Positions 41,714 to 53,018 of a DNA stretch of 64,000 nt are shown in pieces (position 1 is the first letter of the stretch; every line of letters begins with the position of its first letter). Both the position numbers and the translations under genes were made by a program. Below the pieces are notes generated by a model. That model had not been told where the DNA came from and searched no databases. It saw only the letters and a program-made list of their open reading frames with translations. The stretch spans positions 1 to 64,000 of the forward strand of contig NZ_JHXN01000008.1 of assembly GCF_000687755.1 (NCBI RefSeq), given 5' to 3'. Source of the DNA: Taylorella asinigenitalis ATCC 700933 (GTDB taxonomy: Bacteria > Pseudomonadota > Gammaproteobacteria > Burkholderiales > Burkholderiaceae_B).

Positions 41714-42230
41714 TCCCAATCACAAAATACATACCTTCGATGAGAATCCAGATACCTTTCATCCTAGTTTCTTTTTAGTTTGGGGTAGTTTATTTTTTGC
41801 ATGGCTTTTTTCTCTTCTCCCATGGCGTGCATGGGTGGGTTCACCTGATTTATTAATTCTAGTAATCGCTTACTGGTTTGCACATAATATTCGAGGCATG
41901 GGTTTTGCAGTAGCCATTATTGTCGGTATGTTGGTTGATGTTTTTGATACTACATTGTTAGGATCACATTCACTGCACTACATTTTGGCTCTCTCTGGAA
42001 TTGCATTGTCTAGAAATCGTATGATGCAGTATTCTGTATTTGTGCAATTTATAGTCGTACTACCGATATTTATTTTTTCAGCATTGCCATCCCATTTATT
42101 TGAATCATGGCTTCATGGGTCATGGGGTGGATGGGCATGGCTTATCTCTGGACTAATAACTGCACTATTGTGGTTTGTGGTCGATATAGTATTTAGGTTC
42201 CTAGGTACTATTCATTACGAGTCGAATTAG
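41706..42230 (+). CDS. mreD: Rod-shape protein MreD
   Basis: 174 residues from ATG 41706, preceded by AGGGA (an ATG fifteen bases upstream is inside mreC). Five or six membrane helices; LFSLLPWRAWVGSPDLLILVI is typical. Overlaps mreC by eight bases and ends one base before mrdA. Confidence 0.9.
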   Translation: MNNPNHKIHTFDENPDTFHPSFFLVWGSLFFAWLFSLLPWRAWVGSPDLLILVIAYWFAHNIRGMGFAVAIIVGMLVDVFDTTLLGSHSLHYILALSGIALSRNRMMQYSVFVQFIVVLPIFIFSALPSHLFESWLHGSWGGWAWLISGLITALLWFVVDIVFRFLGTIHYESN

Positions 42231-42231
42231 T

Positions 42232-44295
42232 ATGTTTGAATTCGCTCCAAAAAAAGGCGTTAATCGCAAAAAACTACTTATACGAGTTTTTGTAGCGATG
42301 CTTCTTGTTTTAAGTTGTTTTGGGCTACTCGTTTATAGGCTTTATTTTTTGCAGATTGTGCGATATCAAGGGTTTTCAGAGAGAGCCGAGAGAAATCGCA
42401 TCACACTTTTACCCATTCCTCCAAAACGTGGTGACGTAGTTGATAGAAATGGAGAGGTGTTAGCTCGCAGCTATCGTGATTACACAATCGAAATAGTGCC
42501 GCATGATTTTAAGGATTTAGATGCACTTATAAAGGAGCTACAGGAAATCATTGCCATCTCACCGCTAGATATAAAGCGGTTTAAACAACGCGTGGCAGGT
42601 TCGAATCGATATACGTCTATTCCATTGCGTAGAAATATTACAGATAAAGAAGCGGCCTTATTTGCAGCGAACTCATATAAATTTCCGAAAGTAAGCTTAA
42701 AGGCTAGGTGGGTGCGCGAATATCCTCAAGGGGAGACTGCGGCTCATTTGATCGGTTATGTGGGACGAATCTCTGAAAAAGACCAAGAAAAGCTTGAAGA
42801 AAAGGGGATTGAGGGCAATTATCGAGGCACTGATTTAATCGGCAAAAAGGGCATTGAGCTTAGCTATGAAACTCAATTGCATGGGAAAACAGGATGGCAG
42901 GAAGTTGAAATTTCTGCTTCAGGTAAACCTGTACGCATTCTGCGCAGTACTGATCCTGAGCCTGGATTAAATCTTAGGCTTTCTGTAGATTTAGGTCTTC
43001 AAAAATTAGCCGAAAGCTTATTCGTAAAAAATGGTGTGGTAGAAAGGGGAGCTTTAGTAGCTATTGACCCAAGAAGTGGGCAGGTGCTTGCTTATGTGTC
43101 ATCTCCATCTTATGATCCGAATCTTTTTGTGGATGGAATCGATGTAGATGATTGGAGGCGCTTGGCCGATGATGAGAATTCGCCACTATTAAATAGGCCG
43201 ATATCGGGGACATTTCCAGTAGGGTCGACTTATAAGCCGTTTGTAGGTCTTGCTGCGATGCAGCTGGGTGTGCGAGCTCCAGAAAAACGTGTCTATGACC
43301 CTGGCTATTTTGAATACGGCAGGCAGCGATTTAGAAATGCAGGTGGTGCCGTATATGGAAATATCGATATGCATAGGGCAATCGTAGTTTCCTCCGATAC
43401 CTTTTTCTTTAGCTTAGGTCCTGAAATTGGTGTGGATCGATTGCACGATTTTACGATTCAGTTTGGATTTGGAAAGCAAACTGGAATAGACCTAGTGGGC
43501 GAGAAGAGGGGGATATTGCCATCAAAAGAATGGAAATCCAAGGCATTTAAGGACCCAAAGAAAAAATCATGGCTCGTAGGTGAGACTATTTCTGTAGCCG
43601 TTGGCCAAGGCTATAACTCATTTACGATTATGCAGCTAGCTCAAGCCACATCAGTGCTTGCGGCTAATGGTGTGTATATGAGACCGCATTTAGTTAATCT
43701 ACTTGAAAATCCTCTAGATGGATCTGTTACACCTATCGTAAAAGAGCCTGAATATATCATTCCACTTAACCAAAAATATATCGATGTTGTTAAAAATGCG
43801 ATGGTGCAGGTAACACGCTCAGGGACCGCAAGACGAGTATTTGCAGGAGCAGATTATTTATCGGCAGGAAAGACTGGTACGGCACAAGTTTTTAACTTGC
43901 GTGGTTCTCGCTACAACGCAAGAAACCTAAAAAAACGTTTGCATGACCACGCACTTTATATTGGATATGCCCCTGCAGACAACCCAAAAATCGCATTAGC
44001 ACTTATAGTCGAAAATGGGGGCTGGGGATCGACCGTAGCCGCACCCATTGCCAAAAAAGTATTTGATTATTGGCTCTCTCCACAACGTCAAAAAGTGTAT
44101 GAAGAGTCACTTATTAACGATGGCTATGATACAACGATATCACCTGCAATTGAGGACAATATTGATGCAGAGAGTGAAAGCTCACCTGATACCGAAGTGC
44201 CAGAGAAGCCATTGTCAAACCCTGAGGATAAGCCTCTAGATACGCGTCCTGAGATATTTAGAGGACCTAATTCGAGCCAGTATCCAGATGAATAA
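42232..44295 (+). CDS. mrdA: Penicillin-binding protein 2
   Basis: 687 residues: N-terminal membrane anchor (about residues 16-37), dimerisation domain with PPKRGDVVDRNG, then transpeptidase domain with the Ser in GSTYKPF, SSDTFFF and the AGKTGTAQ box. An acidic Ser/Pro/Glu-rich C-terminal tail (about 635-687). The elongasome transpeptidase partnered with RodA. Confidence 0.96.
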   Translation: MFEFAPKKGVNRKKLLIRVFVAMLLVLSCFGLLVYRLYFLQIVRYQGFSERAERNRITLLPIPPKRGDVVDRNGEVLARSYRDYTIEIVPHDFKDLDALIKELQEIIAISPLDIKRFKQRVAGSNRYTSIPLRRNITDKEAALFAANSYKFPKVSLKARWVREYPQGETAAHLIGYVGRISEKDQEKLEEKGIEGNYRGTDLIGKKGIELSYETQLHGKTGWQEVEISASGKPVRILRSTDPEPGLNLRLSVDLGLQKLAESLFVKNGVVERGALVAIDPRSGQVLAYVSSPSYDPNLFVDGIDVDDWRRLADDENSPLLNRPISGTFPVGSTYKPFVGLAAMQLGVRAPEKRVYDPGYFEYGRQRFRNAGGAVYGNIDMHRAIVVSSDTFFFSLGPEIGVDRLHDFTIQFGFGKQTGIDLVGEKRGILPSKEWKSKAFKDPKKKSWLVGETISVAVGQGYNSFTIMQLAQATSVLAANGVYMRPHLVNLLENPLDGSVTPIVKEPEYIIPLNQKYIDVVKNAMVQVTRSGTARRVFAGADYLSAGKTGTAQVFNLRGSRYNARNLKKRLHDHALYIGYAPADNPKIALALIVENGGWGSTVAAPIAKKVFDYWLSPQRQKVYEESLINDGYDTTISPAIEDNIDAESESSPDTEVPEKPLSNPEDKPLDTRPEIFRGPNSSQYPDE

Positions 44296-45454
44296 GACCG
44301 TAAATAATATCGCAAACATGATTGCTGGATTGATATATAAATCATTCCGCTCAATCGACTGGCCGCTGATGATACTGCTTGTATTGTTTGCGGTGGTGGG
44401 TTTGTTCGTTATGCATTCGGCCGTTGGTGGGGCTGAAGGGAGGTTTATCGCACAAAGCAAAAATTTTCTTATTGCTCTTTTTGTTATGTGGTTTGTGTCT
44501 CTATGGTCTCCTCCAACAATCATGAAATTTGTGATTCCTATGTATGTTGTGGGATGTTTGCTGCTTCTTGGAGTTTTATTATTTGGAGAAACAAGTAAAG
44601 GTGCTACGCGCTGGTTAAATATTGGAATAGCAAGAATTCAGCCTTCTGAGATCATGAAGATTGCTGTGCCTATGATGCTTGCATGGTATTTCGATAAACG
44701 AAGAAATGATCTAAATGTCTTCGATTATTTAATAGCGGCTGTGATGTTATTGGTACCATTTGGTTTGATTATTAAACAACCCGATTTAGGAACTGCGTTA
44801 CTTGTTTTTGCTTCAGGATTTTTCGTAATTTATTTTGCTGGCTTATCCTTTAAGTTAATTCTTCCTATTGGGTTGATTCTAGCCGTTGGCATAGGCTTAA
44901 TCATTTATTTTGAAGATACCTTATGTAAACCAGGTTTTGACTGGTTTGTTCTGCACGAATATCAAAAGACGAGAGTTTGCACATTACTTGATCCAATGTC
45001 TGATTCTCTTGGAAAAGGCTTTCATACTATACAAGGCATGATTGCAATAGGCTCTGGTGGGCTATACGGCAAAGGGTATATGCAAGGAACTCAGACGCAT
45101 TTAGATTTCATACCCGAGCAATCAACTGACTTTATTTTTGCCGTTTATGCGGAAGAGTTTGGTTTGTTCGGAAGCGTGTTTTTGTTGGTCATGTACACAT
45201 TGTTAATTGCACGATGCTTTATGATCACATTAAATGCCCAAACTCAATTTAGCACTTTGCTTGCGGGTGCCTTAACCATGATTTTATTTTTCTATGTATT
45301 TGTAAATATGGGCATGGTCATGGGTATTCTTCCGATTGTGGGTGTGCCATTGCCTTTTATGAGTTATGGAGGCACAGCTCTTCTTACTTTAGGAATTGCG
45401 ATGGGGCTTATGATGAGTATCTCAAAATATGTCCCACCGCCTCAAAGCAATTAG
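44288..45454 (+). CDS. mrdB: Peptidoglycan glycosyltransferase RodA
   Basis: 388 residues, about ten membrane helices, SEDS family: WLNIGIARIQPSEIMKIAVP, GKGYMQGTQTHLDFIPEQ-type loop, and PFMSYGGTALL. Polymerises lipid II with PBP2. Starts eight bases inside mrdA; the stop overlaps the convergent ftsX by four bases. Confidence 0.96.
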   Translation: MNKTVNNIANMIAGLIYKSFRSIDWPLMILLVLFAVVGLFVMHSAVGGAEGRFIAQSKNFLIALFVMWFVSLWSPPTIMKFVIPMYVVGCLLLLGVLLFGETSKGATRWLNIGIARIQPSEIMKIAVPMMLAWYFDKRRNDLNVFDYLIAAVMLLVPFGLIIKQPDLGTALLVFASGFFVIYFAGLSFKLILPIGLILAVGIGLIIYFEDTLCKPGFDWFVLHEYQKTRVCTLLDPMSDSLGKGFHTIQGMIAIGSGGLYGKGYMQGTQTHLDFIPEQSTDFIFAVYAEEFGLFGSVFLLVMYTLLIARCFMITLNAQTQFSTLLAGALTMILFFYVFVNMGMVMGILPIVGVPLPFMSYGGTALLTLGIAMGLMMSISKYVPPPQSN

Positions 45455-46356
45455 AATTTTGTGGTTTTCGTGACAGACCAAGCGGCTGAAATAGAAGCCA
45501 CAAGCATAACAATCAACATGCTAATTAATAAATAAAAGAAGTTTGGAAGTTCGAGTGAATAATTAATTCCGTACGTGCTTGCAAATTCGCTTAATGCCCC
45601 ATTTAGGCTCATCAATGCGATTTTCGCAAAGACTATGGCTAAGATACTTGCAAATAATCCCGTAATCGCTCCGAACACGCGAAAAGGCCTGCGCACAAAA
45701 CTTTCGGTCGCACCCACAAGTCGAGCAACTGCAATTTCGTCCCTTTGTACCAATGCTTGCATGCGAATAGTGTTAAATACAGTCGATACCACGACAATAA
45801 TTACTCCCAAGGCCAAAACTCCCAGCAGTGCTCGCATAAAATTTAGAAGTGATTGAAGTTTCTTAATCCACTCACTGTCAAACTGTAATAGGTCCACTAG
45901 ATTGTCTCGATTGATGCTCTCTGCAATGCCCTTCGCTTCTTCGCTAGTTATCGAGTCCTTTAGCGTTACGATAATACTATGTGGCAATGGATTCGTCTTC
46001 AATGTTTCAAGCGATTCGGCCCATTCAGGTTGCTGTCTCAGGGAGGCGTATGCTTCATCTTTGGACACCACACTTGTGCTTGCAATGAAATCGGAAAATT
46101 TAGATTTAAGATTTTGTTCGAAAGATTCCGTCTCTTTTAAACTCACCGACTCTTTCATAAACACGGTGATCACAGGATTTACAGATACTCTTTGAGTTGC
46201 AGGTTCCAAGGCTGTAACTATCGAACTTAATACCAATGGTATCGATAATACAAATGCAATAACCACAATATTTAAAATGCTCGAAGCGGGCATCTGAGCC
46301 AGTCTTCGAAAGGCAGTGTTTATCGCATAACCGTAGTGTCTTAGCCAAGATTTCAT
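45451..46356 (-). CDS. ftsX: Cell-division ABC transporter permease FtsX
   Basis: 301 residues: four membrane helices with the periplasmic loop between the first and second (about 50-170) and the FtsX core VVVSTVFNTIRMQALVQRDE and VARLVGAT. With FtsE it controls EnvC and the septal amidases; an EnvC-type gene lies at 12.3 kb. Its start overlaps the ftsE stop by four bases. Confidence 0.94.
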   Translation of the reverse strand: MKSWLRHYGYAINTAFRRLAQMPASSILNIVVIAFVLSIPLVLSSIVTALEPATQRVSVNPVITVFMKESVSLKETESFEQNLKSKFSDFIASTSVVSKDEAYASLRQQPEWAESLETLKTNPLPHSIIVTLKDSITSEEAKGIAESINRDNLVDLLQFDSEWIKKLQSLLNFMRALLGVLALGVIIVVVSTVFNTIRMQALVQRDEIAVARLVGATESFVRRPFRVFGAITGLFASILAIVFAKIALMSLNGALSEFASTYGINYSLELPNFFYLLISMLIVMLVASISAAWSVTKTTKF

Positions 46357-47021
46357 ACTTGACCCCCTAAATCGGTGAATTTGCCTGGTTCGATAATAAT
46401 GGTACGGTTCGCATAATTTTTTAATAAATCCGTATCATGAGATGAAATTAGTGTAGTTACACCTACACGGTTAAAGTCTTGGAATACGTCTAAAATTTTA
46501 CGTGCCGTATTTTTATCTAAGTTAGCTGTTGGTTCATCTGCAATTAAAACTTTAGGCCGATTAACTATCGCTCTGGCAATGGCAAGTCTTTGCTGCTCTC
46601 CGCCAGAGAGTTCAATTGGATTTGCTTTTTCTTTATGCCCTAAACCTACTTTTTCAAGAGCCGCTCTAGCACGTGCTCCCGCTTTATCCCGACTAACGCC
46701 CATGACAGCCAATGGTAGCATCACATTTTCAAAAGCATTTCTATCATAAAGAAGATGCGTATCTTGCAAAATAATGCCTATGGCTCTTCTAACATATGGT
46801 TGGCTTCTTGAATTTAAATCACTGAATTTTTGATCGTTTACGGTTATGGTTCCGCGTGAAGGAGACTCAAGTCCAGCAATCAATTTTAATAATGTGGACT
46901 TACCTGCACCAGATGGGCCAGAAATAAAAACAAACTCCCCATCCTTTATCTGAAAATTAATATCAGCAAGAATATTGGGGTTTTTTCCGTAGGACTTAAA
47001 GACGTGCTGAAAAGTAATCAT
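46353..47021 (-). CDS. ftsE: Cell-division ATPase FtsE
   Basis: 222 residues. Walker A SGPSGAGKSTLL, signature LSGGEQQRLAIARA, Walker B VLIADEPTANLD, H-loop SHD. Divergent from the amino-acid transporter genes; 77 bases separate the starts. Confidence 0.95.
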   Translation of the reverse strand: MITFQHVFKSYGKNPNILADINFQIKDGEFVFISGPSGAGKSTLLKLIAGLESPSRGTITVNDQKFSDLNSRSQPYVRRAIGIILQDTHLLYDRNAFENVMLPLAVMGVSRDKAGARARAALEKVGLGHKEKANPIELSGGEQQRLAIARAIVNRPKVLIADEPTANLDKNTARKILDVFQDFNRVGVTTLISSHDTDLLKNYANRTIIIEPGKFTDLGGQV

Positions 47022-47098
47022 ATTGATTTAGGGCTTTCACAAATAGAATTTAGTATACATTTAATGGTATATTGCTTTTTTTAAAAGTAATAAAATGT

Positions 47099-48256
47099 AT
47101 GAGAAAAATTCGCTTCTCTTGGAATGATGAGAGGTTTAGAGCGATTATTTATCAGATTATAGTTTTTGCACTTGTTGTTGTAGGCATCTGGTTTTTAATT
47201 AGCAATCTTTTAGACAATTTACATTCAAGAAATATTCAAACAGGCTTTGCATTCTTAGATAAGGAAGCAGGCTTTGCAATTAGTGAAAGCTTAATTGAAT
47301 ATAAGCTTACGGATACTTATTTACGGGCTTTATCGGTTGGGTTTTTAAATACTCTATTCGTTTCATTTTTAGGCATAATCGGCTGTACGATTTTAGGGAC
47401 CATCGTCGGTGTCTCTCGACTGTCACCAAATTGGTTAATTAGTCGTCTTGCACTTGTCTATGTAGAGGTTATGCGAAATATACCTCTACTTATACATTTG
47501 TTTTTTTGGTATTCATTGCTTACGGAAATATTGCCAGGGCCAAGACAGGCTTTAAATCCTATTGACGGTGTGTATCTTTCAAATCGTGGCATCATTTTCC
47601 CTAAGCTTGAAGGGGAGGGGCTTTTATATATATGGATTGGTCTTTTAATTGGGATTGTTCTTTCAATATTAAATAGCTACAGATGTAAGTTAAAGCATGC
47701 AAAAACAGGTAAGTGCAGTCCTGTGTTTTGGGTTAATACTTTGATGATTATAGGTTTGCCTATTGTGGGTGGATTGCTTGCAAGTTCAAGTATTCAATTT
47801 TCTGTGCCTGAATTAAAGGGCTTTAATTTTCGTGGAGGGTCGCTATTTACTCCTGAAATGTCTGCCCTGCTTATTGGCCTTGTGCTTTATACGTCCGCAT
47901 TTGTTGCGGAGATTGTGCGATCTGGCATTCAATCTGTTGGACGTGGTCAGTGGGAAGCAGGCGAGTCCTTAGGCTTATCTAAAATGCGTACGTTGCAATT
48001 AGTAGTAATGCCACAAGCCATACGTGTCATGATTCCATCTATGTCCAACACATATATGAATTTAATGAAAAATAGTTCTCTTGCCGTGGCCATCGGATAT
48101 CCTGATATTGTATCGATATCAAATACTATGCTTACACAAACAGGTCAAGCAATTGAAGCCATATTCATAATTATGTTGGCTTATCTAACTGTGAGTTTGT
48201 GTATTGCACAGTTTATGGCATGGCTAAATCGTCGCATGATGATTGTGGAGCGATAG
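47099..48256 (+). CDS. Polar amino-acid ABC transporter permease (GltJ/AapQ type)
   Basis: The frame opens at TTG 47072; ATG 47099 (MRKIRFSWNDERFRAIIYQ) gives the family's N-terminus (385 residues). Contains the large insertion typical of AapQ/BztB between helices and the EAA loop VGRGQWEAGESLGLSKMRTL. Imports polar or acidic amino acids with the next two genes. No substrate-binding protein gene precedes it, contrary to the usual aapJQMP or bztABCD order. Confidence 0.88.
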   Translation: MRKIRFSWNDERFRAIIYQIIVFALVVVGIWFLISNLLDNLHSRNIQTGFAFLDKEAGFAISESLIEYKLTDTYLRALSVGFLNTLFVSFLGIIGCTILGTIVGVSRLSPNWLISRLALVYVEVMRNIPLLIHLFFWYSLLTEILPGPRQALNPIDGVYLSNRGIIFPKLEGEGLLYIWIGLLIGIVLSILNSYRCKLKHAKTGKCSPVFWVNTLMIIGLPIVGGLLASSSIQFSVPELKGFNFRGGSLFTPEMSALLIGLVLYTSAFVAEIVRSGIQSVGRGQWEAGESLGLSKMRTLQLVVMPQAIRVMIPSMSNTYMNLMKNSSLAVAIGYPDIVSISNTMLTQTGQAIEAIFIIMLAYLTVSLCIAQFMAWLNRRMMIVER

Positions 48257-48257
48257 T

Positions 48258-49328
48258 ATGTCATTAGCTATAACTTCACATTCGGGACCTTGGTATTGGC
48301 TTCGCAAAAATTTATTTGCCTCTCCGGCACATATTATTGCCACAGTTCTGATTCTTTGGTTTCTTATTTTTTCGATCCCACTTTTGGTTGAGTGGTTTTT
48401 TATTGACGCAAATTTCGATGCCTCAAAAGCTGCGGAGTGTCGCGATTCTACGGGTGCATGTTGGTCTTTTGTGCGACATAAATATCGCATGATCCTATTT
48501 GGTCTATATCCATATTACGAGCAGTGGAGACCTCTCGTAGTCACGATTTTACTAATTGGAGTGTTGATTTACAGTGCATTGCCACGGGCATGGCATAGAT
48601 CACTAATATTTGTATGGCTTGTCATTTTAACAATATGTGGCATATTAATGTATGGGGGCGTTTTTGGACTAAGCCACGTTGAGACAGCTCGTTGGGGCGG
48701 ACTTCCAATAACATTGATGTTATCGATTTTTGGAATTATGTTTGCGACACCATTGGGTATTGTTCTTGCACTCGGTCGTCGCTCGCATATGCCGCTGATA
48801 CGAGTATTAAGTACTTTTTATATTGAATTGATTCGTGGGGTACCTTTTGTAAGCTTGCTCTTTATGGCTTCGGTAATGGTTCCTTTATTTTTCCCTGAAG
48901 GTGTAACGTTCAATAAACTTTTGCGTGCTCAATTGGCTGTGATTGTGTACATGTCCGCTTATATCGCTGAAGTGGTGCGTGGGGGTTTACAATCAATTCC
49001 AAATGGGCAATATGAAGGAGCTAAGTCTTTAGGACTTTCATATTGGCAATACATGCGCTTAATTATCCTGCCTCAAGCACTCACCGTAGTTATACCTCCT
49101 CTAGTTAGTATTTTTATTTCGATATTTAAAGATACTTCCCTAGTTGTTATTATTGGTATCTACGATTTAACGCTTTCAGCGAAAGTAGCACTTTCAGACC
49201 CTGAGTGGTCTGGATTAGGCTTAGAGGCATACGTATTCTTAGCAATCGTTTATTTTATTTTCTGTTTTGCTATGTCTAAGTATTCTCGATATATAGAATC
49301 AAGACTGCACACAGGTCATCGTCATTAA
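48258..49328 (+). CDS. Polar amino-acid ABC transporter permease (GltK/AapM type)
   Basis: 356 residues from ATG 48258 with GGAG upstream. Starts one base after the previous stop. Five or more membrane helices and the EAA loop [20 protein letters not shown]. The second permease of the heterodimer. Confidence 0.88.
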   Translation: MSLAITSHSGPWYWLRKNLFASPAHIIATVLILWFLIFSIPLLVEWFFIDANFDASKAAECRDSTGACWSFVRHKYRMILFGLYPYYEQWRPLVVTILLIGVLIYSALPRAWHRSLIFVWLVILTICGILMYGGVFGLSHVETARWGGLPITLMLSIFGIMFATPLGIVLALGRRSHMPLIRVLSTFYIELIRGVPFVSLLFMASVMVPLFFPEGVTFNKLLRAQLAVIVYMSAYIAEVVRGGLQSIPNGQYEGAKSLGLSYWQYMRLIILPQALTVVIPPLVSIFISIFKDTSLVVIIGIYDLTLSAKVALSDPEWSGLGLEAYVFLAIVYFIFCFAMSKYSRYIESRLHTGHRH

Positions 49329-49338
49329 TGGAGACCGA

Positions 49339-50079
49339 ATGTCACAAGAACTAATCATAAAAATTCGCAATCTCAATAAATGGTATGGAGATTTTCAAGT
49401 TCTCAATAATATAAATTTTGAAGTTGAGACGGGCGAGAGGATTGTAATATGCGGTCCTTCAGGAAGCGGTAAATCTACGCTTATACGATGTATCAATGCT
49501 TTGGAATTTGCTCAGGAAGGGGAAATAGTTGTTGATGGTGTGCGAGTAGACCATAATCTCAAACATTTGCGAGAAATACGTCAGAACGTTGGCATGGTTT
49601 TTCAGCAGTTTAATCTATTTCCACATCTCACAGTCCTTGAGAATCTGACATTAGGTCCAATCTGGGTTTTAAAAAAATCAAAAAAAGAAGCACGTGAAGT
49701 GGCAATGCAATATCTTGAGCGCGTAAAAATTGCAGATCAAGCTAACAAATATCCAGGTCAATTATCTGGTGGGCAGCAACAACGCGTAGCCATTGCCAGA
49801 AGCTTATGTATGGCACCTAAAATTATGCTTTTCGATGAACCAACTTCAGCCCTTGACCCTGAAATGGTTAAAGAGGTTTTAGAGGTTATGGTGTCGCTTG
49901 CGGAAAATGAAGGTATGACTATGCTTTGTGTTACGCATGAGATGGGATTTGCACAGCAAGTGGCGGATCGAGTGGTGTTTATGGATCAGGGTGCTATCGT
50001 TGAGCAGGCTACACCGCAAGAGTTTTTCACTAATCCGAAGACCGAGCGTGGACAAGCATTCTTAAAACAGATTTTGTAG
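49339..50079 (+). CDS. Polar amino-acid ABC transporter ATPase (GlnQ/AapP type)
   Basis: 246 residues. Walker [18 protein letters not shown]-loop [16 protein letters not shown], signature [13 protein letters not shown], Walker [16 protein letters not shown]. Energises the two permeases upstream. Confidence 0.93.
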   Translation: MSQELIIKIRNLNKWYGDFQVLNNINFEVETGERIVICGPSGSGKSTLIRCINALEFAQEGEIVVDGVRVDHNLKHLREIRQNVGMVFQQFNLFPHLTVLENLTLGPIWVLKKSKKEAREVAMQYLERVKIADQANKYPGQLSGGQQQRVAIARSLCMAPKIMLFDEPTSALDPEMVKEVLEVMVSLAENEGMTMLCVTHEMGFAQQVADRVVFMDQGAIVEQATPQEFFTNPKTERGQAFLKQIL

Positions 50080-50146
50080 ATTTCCGCACGATTGAGAACA
50101 ACATTTTGATGAGATAATTAACCCTGAGGTCGATTAACATCTCAGT

Positions 50147-50361
50147 ATGGCTTCTACTAATAATGCTACTTTAATTGAATCGACATCTATAGAAAATCGA
50201 TTATGGGGTGGTTTTAAGTTTGTTTCTGGTGTAGTTGAAATGCTAGTGGCAGGTGGTTTGTGTTTGAAATTATTGAATCAAATAAATTTACAGTTGTATT
50301 AAAGCCAATTAAATACAATGGGAAACCTTACTTCATATTAACTTCATTTGTAGGAATTTAA
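50147..50361 (+). pseudogene. Remnant of a polymorphic (CDI-type) toxin C-terminus
   Basis: From ATG 50147 a 51-codon frame reads MASTNNATLIES...GGFKFVSGVVEMLVAGGLC, like the hydrophobic pretoxin helix ahead of many CdiA-CT toxins. In another frame from about 50263 the DNA reads FEIIESNKFTVVLKPIKYNG then KPYFILTSFVGI and stop at 50359-50361. That ending resembles the conserved tails of small RNase-type toxins (VVL...YFILTSF). The two pieces meet at a frameshift or deletion near 50240-50262. The immunity-like gene starts six bases later. No two-partner secretion gene or cdiA body is present. I read it as a displaced, damaged toxin end. Confidence 0.5.
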
Positions 50362-50366
50362 ATTTA

Positions 50367-50672
50367 ATGCCTCAATTTAATGAATTAGACCTTTTGATAT
50401 ATGGATATCTGAATGAGGACTTCGATTTAATCTGCCACACTGATTCATTAGAAGGTGCTATTGATTATTATGTTACCGATGTAAGCGAAAATACTTTAAA
50501 AGCACGCTTAAAAGAACTGAATGATTTTGAACAAACTTATGATGCGAATAGAGATGAAGAATTCGAAAATCTTTTTATGTCAGGAGTCGATTACATCTCC
50601 GTTGATCATTTATTCGGTCTAATCAGAAGCACTATCAAAAAACACTATTCTGATTTAATCGAAGGGGCTTAA
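50367..50672 (+). CDS. CdiI-like immunity protein, orphan
   Basis: 101 residues, acidic, no signal peptide: LIYGYLNEDFDLICHTDSLEGAIDYYV is like the YFHQDW...EAI..Y opening of the CdiI_2 family of contact-dependent inhibition immunity proteins. It follows a toxin-like remnant by six bases. Retained immunity without a working toxin would protect against kin carrying the intact toxin. Family assignment is by recalled motif only. Confidence 0.55.
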   Translation: MPQFNELDLLIYGYLNEDFDLICHTDSLEGAIDYYVTDVSENTLKARLKELNDFEQTYDANRDEEFENLFMSGVDYISVDHLFGLIRSTIKKHYSDLIEGA

Positions 50673-50730
50673 AAGGCCTTTCAATAACTCCTCATAAGCT
50701 CCCTCAAAATCACCTCAAAATAGTAAGCTC

Positions 50731-52465
<1,735 letters not shown>

Positions 52466-52471
52466 GAGAAA

Positions 52472-52663
52472 TTATTTTAGAGAATAATATTGATAAGGCT
52501 TCTGTGGCACGCGAGCTTCCTCAAATTCCTCTTGTTCACGAGGGTCAGTTTTACGCACCCACCAACGAGCACGTCCCGCCTTTTGCCTAGCTTCAAGCTG
52601 TGGGTCGTCTTTTTTGAGTTGCTGTAAGAAAAGTGTAGTTTCAGATTCAAAGCTCTTAGCCAT
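52472..52663 (-). CDS. DUF3460 small protein
   Basis: 63 residues: ESETTLFLQQLKKDDPQLEA and RARWWVRKTDP, the DUF3460 pattern found next to scpA in Burkholderiales. No known function. Confidence 0.85.
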   Translation of the reverse strand: MAKSFESETTLFLQQLKKDDPQLEARQKAGRARWWVRKTDPREQEEFEEARVPQKPYQYYSLK

Positions 52664-52796
52664 GTTTATCTCGAACGCTTAAAAAAGAGATTATAGCAAA
52701 AGCAAAAAATCAAGTATGTTTAAAAAATCCATGACTTTTTTGTCCAATTGCGGGTGGCAATGCTTTCTGAAACAATTCAATTTTTAGGAGAATCAC

Positions 52797-53018
52797 ATGA
52801 ACAACATTAAAACCAATTGGAAAATCGAAACCCTTACACCTCGTGAAAATCAAGTCTTAAATTTATTAATGCGTGCTCATACTACAAAAGAGGTCGCAGA
52901 AAAACTGGAATGCTCTCCACGAACCGTTGAAGTGCATAGATCTAGAATTTTAAAGAAAACGAACTCAAAAAATTTTGTTTCTCTAATGTGTCGTCTTCAC
53001 GGAAGGGCCGATGCATGA
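52797..53018 (+). CDS. Stand-alone LuxR-type HTH protein
   Basis: 73 residues that are almost entirely a GerE/LuxR helix-turn-helix: LTPRENQVLNLLMRAHTTKE, SPRTVEVHRSRILKKTNSKN. AGGAGAATCAC gives a strong ribosome-binding site. There is no receiver or ligand domain. The prepilin peptidase gene starts eight bases before its stop, so the two are co-translated. It may regulate pilus or competence genes or compete with a full-length regulator; that is inference. Confidence 0.82.
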   Translation: MNNIKTNWKIETLTPRENQVLNLLMRAHTTKEVAEKLECSPRTVEVHRSRILKKTNSKNFVSLMCRLHGRADA

